Below are positions 23,548 through 25,748 of a stretch of 25,748 bases of DNA, piece by piece. The stretch is taken from positions 1-25,748 of the forward strand of contig CAMLIF010000053.1 in NCBI GenBank assembly GCA_946479985.1, written 5' to 3'. The DNA is from an uncultured Flavobacteriales bacterium. GTDB taxonomy: Bacteria > Bacteroidota > Bacteroidia > Flavobacteriales > Crocinitomicaceae. Made by a program: the position numbers and the translations under genes. The notes under the pieces were generated by a model, which was not told the DNA's origin, made no database searches, and saw nothing but the letters and a program-made list of their open reading frames with translations. Each line of letters begins with the position of its first letter. Position 1 is the stretch's first letter.

Positions 23548-24231
23548 TTAATTTTGAAGCGGTTGCGGTAATAAATAATTGTCTACAAACTCTCTCACCA
23601 CACCTTTTCCACCTTTTGATTGTAAAACTATATCTGAAACCACTTTGATCGGCTGCACGGCATCAACAGGACACAAACGCAGACCCACCGCATTCATTAC
23701 TTCCATATCATTGATATCGTCGCCAATCATAGCTACTTCACTTAAATTCAATTTTAATTCTTCGCACCATTTTTTCAAAATGGTCATTTTCGGTTCATTA
23801 CCAACATAAACATTCGGAATACCAAGTGTTTCAGCCCTGTTCTTAACCATTTCGCCAACACTGGAATGTGAAATAATCCCGAATTGAAATCCTAATGCAA
23901 GAGATTTCTTAATGGCCATTCCATCTTTCGTATTATACTTTTTAATCTGATCTCCTGATTCGGTATAATACATTCCACCATCGGTCAAAACGCCGTCAAC
24001 ATCCATAATAACCAGTTTGATTGCTTTGATACGCGGAGCAAGATGTTCGAAAACCACTAAAGGTTTAAACAGCAGCGAATAAAAATCAACCTCGTATTCT
24101 TCCGCAATAGTCTGCAAATCAATAACCGATAATTCTCCAACCGATTCAGCATCAAAATCCTGAAGCATTTGAAGAAAATCGACTCCGAACCTGGCACAGA
24201 GTCCTTTTATATTTTGTTCTAAAAACGTCAT
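23548..24231 (-). CDS. kdsC: KdsC-like HAD phosphatase with extra N-terminal domain
   Basis: The 227-residue protein contains a capless HAD phosphatase domain of the KdsC type from about 70: motif I VIMDVDGVLTDGG (nucleophile Asp77), YNTKDGMAIKK, motif II GIISHSS, and motif IV MIGDDINDMEVM followed by LCPVDAVQPIK and the C-terminal GGKGVVREFVDNYL. KdsC dephosphorylates Kdo-8-phosphate in lipopolysaccharide synthesis; close relatives act on other sugar acid phosphates. Typical KdsC has only about ten residues before motif I; here there are about 75, forming a helical module (FLEQNIKGLCARFGVDFLQM, then ELSVIDLQTIAEEYEVDFYSLLFKP) that resembles an XRE-like helix-turn-helix. The ATG overlaps the DAHP synthase stop (TAATG); a TTG two codons upstream is less likely. 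Confidence 0.85.
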   Translation of the reverse strand: MTFLEQNIKGLCARFGVDFLQMLQDFDAESVGELSVIDLQTIAEEYEVDFYSLLFKPLVVFEHLAPRIKAIKLVIMDVDGVLTDGGMYYTESGDQIKKYNTKDGMAIKKSLALGFQFGIISHSSVGEMVKNRAETLGIPNVYVGNEPKMTILKKWCEELKLNLSEVAMIGDDINDMEVMNAVGLRLCPVDAVQPIKVVSDIVLQSKGGKGVVREFVDNYLLPQPLQN

Positions 24232-25229
24232 TAGCAAATTTGATAACCGACAGCGTTTGCCAACGGCCGGATATTTTTCAATAATGTTTCGAATTCTTCG
24301 TGATTCAGCTGCTGGGAAGCATCAGATTTAGCCACTTTCGGGTTCGGATGAACTTCAATCAATAATCCGTCAACTCCCAAAGCAACACAGGCTCTTGTCA
24401 AGCCGGCAATTCCGTAAGCGTAACCCATTGCGTGACTCGGATCGAGTACAACAGGCAAATTCGTATAATGTTTCAACCATTCTACTCCACATAAATCAAG
24501 TGTAAAGCGGGTTCCGGTTTCAAACGTTCTGATTCCGCGTTCACAAAGAAGCACATTTTCATTTCCTCCGCTCAGAACAAACTCAGCTGCCTGAACGAAT
24601 TCCTGGAGCGTAGTACCAAATCCGCGCTTGATCAAAACTGTTTTCTGAGTTTTTGCACAGGCACGTAAAATTCCCTGATCATACATGGCTTTTGCTCCAA
24701 CCTGGATAACATCAGCATGCTCGATGATCTCATCAATATGTGTTGCATCACGCGCTTCGGTTACAACAGTGAAACCATATTCCTCGCGCATTTTTGCCAG
24801 CAATTTCAATCCGTCAAGTCCCATTCCCTGGAAACTGTACGGACTTGTTCTTGGTTTGTAACAGCCTCCGCGAAGTGACGTTAAACCATTCGCTTTCAGC
24901 AATTCAGCCGATTGACGAATTTGCTCTTCACTTTCAACTGAACATGGTCCGGAGATTAAAAGTGTGTTTCCTGTATTTCCACCAATGGTTACATTTCCAA
25001 CTTTCACTTCTCTGGTTGTAGTTCTGTACGAACGCGAAGCCAGTTGTAAATCGTTTGCAAATACCCAGCTTTCATCTGTAAAATCTGCCACCTGATCTGG
25101 TACTTCCTTCACACCTGAACCTGTGATCAACACTTGCTTTCCGCCAGAAACCACATGAAATGCTTTAATTTCTACCGCCAACTGCTGAGCCTGCGATTCG
25201 CTCACTGTATTCTTTAAATGAATAATCAT
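24231..25229 (-). CDS. aroF: DAHP synthase, type I-beta with ferredoxin-like regulatory domain
   Basis: 3-Deoxy-D-arabino-heptulosonate-7-phosphate synthase condenses phosphoenolpyruvate and erythrose-4-phosphate, the first step of the shikimate pathway. The 332-residue protein aligns throughout with the Thermotoga type. Residues 1-70 form the small ferredoxin-like domain that mediates feedback inhibition in that enzyme, and the barrel follows with GPCSVES (94-100, metal ligand Cys96), RGGCYKPRTSPYSFQG, VQVGAKAM, LIKRGFGTTLQEF, CERGIRTFE, DPSHAMG and EVHPNPKVAKSD. KPRTSPYSFQG marks DAHP synthase and excludes the related Kdo8P synthase, which has KANRSS there. The ATG overlaps the stop of the CBS protein (ATGA). 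Confidence 0.95.
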   Translation of the reverse strand: MIIHLKNTVSESQAQQLAVEIKAFHVVSGGKQVLITGSGVKEVPDQVADFTDESWVFANDLQLASRSYRTTTREVKVGNVTIGGNTGNTLLISGPCSVESEEQIRQSAELLKANGLTSLRGGCYKPRTSPYSFQGMGLDGLKLLAKMREEYGFTVVTEARDATHIDEIIEHADVIQVGAKAMYDQGILRACAKTQKTVLIKRGFGTTLQEFVQAAEFVLSGGNENVLLCERGIRTFETGTRFTLDLCGVEWLKHYTNLPVVLDPSHAMGYAYGIAGLTRACVALGVDGLLIEVHPNPKVAKSDASQQLNHEEFETLLKNIRPLANAVGYQIC

Positions 25230-25747
25230 ATTTCTCCCTTAATCAAGTTTACAAAGGTAACAATTCCCACTGCTTTATCTGTTTCGTTCACGACAGGCAA
25301 ATAACTAATCGGGAATGAATAGGTGCGAATTAGCTCCAGCAGCTCATTCACAGTGGCGTTTTCCTGAATTGAGACCGGATTTTGGTTCATAACATCAGCA
25401 AGCGTAACTTCTTTTAAATCTGCACCGTGAGTGATGAGTGCTTTCCGTATATCTGCATTCGAGATCAATCCTTCCAACTTCCCATTTCGGTCGGTTACCA
25501 GAACAAATCCCAGTTTTCCCGATTCAATTTGGGTCAAAACCTCCATAATTTGAAAATCGGAAGCTATGATTCGCGGCGATTCCGAAAACGGGACCATAAA
25601 GTCTTTGATCCGGAACTGCGAAGTAACTGCCCGTTTTGTCAAATCCATCAATGCGTGCCCGACACTCGGAGCATTAAACAGGAAAGAACCCGAGACTGAA
25701 GATTCTACTCCCAGGTTTCTAAGAATAAAAGAAACTTCACCGTTTAC
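25226..25747 (-). CDS. CBS-domain protein, 5' end outside the window
   Basis: The visible 173 residues are the C-terminal end of a larger protein; the frame stays open to the window edge, so the TTG-ATG at 25646-25651 is internal. Residues 50-173 form a CBS pair: IKDFMVPFSESPRIIASDFQIMEVL, GLISNADIRKAL, then LADVMNQNPVSIQENATVNELLEL and the end AVGIVTFVNLIKGEI. The pair most resembles that of KdsD/KpsF arabinose-5-phosphate isomerases, which would suit the kdsC neighbour. However, the 50 residues before it (GEVSFILRNLGVESSVSGSF, NAPSVGHALMDLTKRAV) do not show the GDALA and HPGGxLG motifs expected at the end of a KdsD SIS domain. Assignment to KdsD is therefore not made. It is translationally coupled to the DAHP synthase. 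Confidence 0.8.
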   Translation of the reverse strand, partial: VNGEVSFILRNLGVESSVSGSFLFNAPSVGHALMDLTKRAVTSQFRIKDFMVPFSESPRIIASDFQIMEVLTQIESGKLGFVLVTDRNGKLEGLISNADIRKALITHGADLKEVTLADVMNQNPVSIQENATVNELLELIRTYSFPISYLPVVNETDKAVGIVTFVNLIKGEI

Positions 25748-25748
25748 T

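Noticed and set aside
24231..25229. Kdo-8-phosphate synthase (KdsA) because of the kdsC neighbour.
   Set aside because: KPRTSPYSFQG and the N-terminal ferredoxin-like domain identify DAHP synthase; KdsA has KANRSS at the same place.

Overview
The window looks like chromosomal DNA of a Bacteroidota bacterium, most likely Flavobacteriales and possibly a Fluviicola-like Crocinitomicaceae. The grounds are AT-rich coding, no convincing Shine-Dalgarno sites, several TAnnTTTG boxes (the Bacteroidota -7 promoter element), many small lipoproteins, and families typical of the phylum (DUF1684, DUF885 with HEAIPGH, DUF4369/thioredoxin proteins, UMF1 transporters). The genus is inference. I see no rRNA, tRNA, CRISPR array or insertion sequence.

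Left part (1-14.6 kb, mostly + strand). Positions 1-3.9 kb look like a patchy, decaying accessory stretch: a DUF1684 gene tail with an in-frame stop, a lipoprotein that is a free-standing SecD periplasmic domain, an unknown lipoprotein, a HigB/HigA toxin-antitoxin pair whose toxin has lost its last residues to a stop codon, an alpha/beta hydrolase, and a gene-poor stretch (3176-3637) with short repeats. ywbE is on the - strand. From 3.9 kb on, genes are tightly packed: an exported DUF6265-YciI fusion and a VOC protein (overlapping by one base), a small exported protein, a DUF885 metallopeptidase-like lipoprotein overlapping a DinB protein, an AcpH-type ACP phosphodiesterase whose start codon overlaps the DinB stop inside a repeat hairpin, mltF, miaA, an ABC ATPase/permease pair, and an exported thioredoxin-like protein. 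A perfect 30-bp palindrome ends this run and the converging - strand run.

Right part (14.6-25.7 kb, all - strand). This is one long array of closely spaced genes, probably one or two operons. In transcription order: a CBS-domain protein running off the window, a type I-beta DAHP synthase (first step to aromatic amino acids), a KdsC-like phosphatase with an extra N-terminal helical domain, an AlaDH/PNT-saccharopine dehydrogenase-like enzyme, a UMF1 MFS transporter, a membrane-anchored protein resembling DUF3142, a large exported helical protein overlapping it by 47 bp, three tandem paralogues of an unrecognised exported Cys-tailed family with the wreck of a fourth, and a VOC protein.

The least explained parts are the exported paralogue cluster with its 782-residue neighbour, the SecD-derived lipoprotein, and the places where short intergenic repeats have supplied the ends or starts of genes. 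No complete novel defence or mobile system was found.
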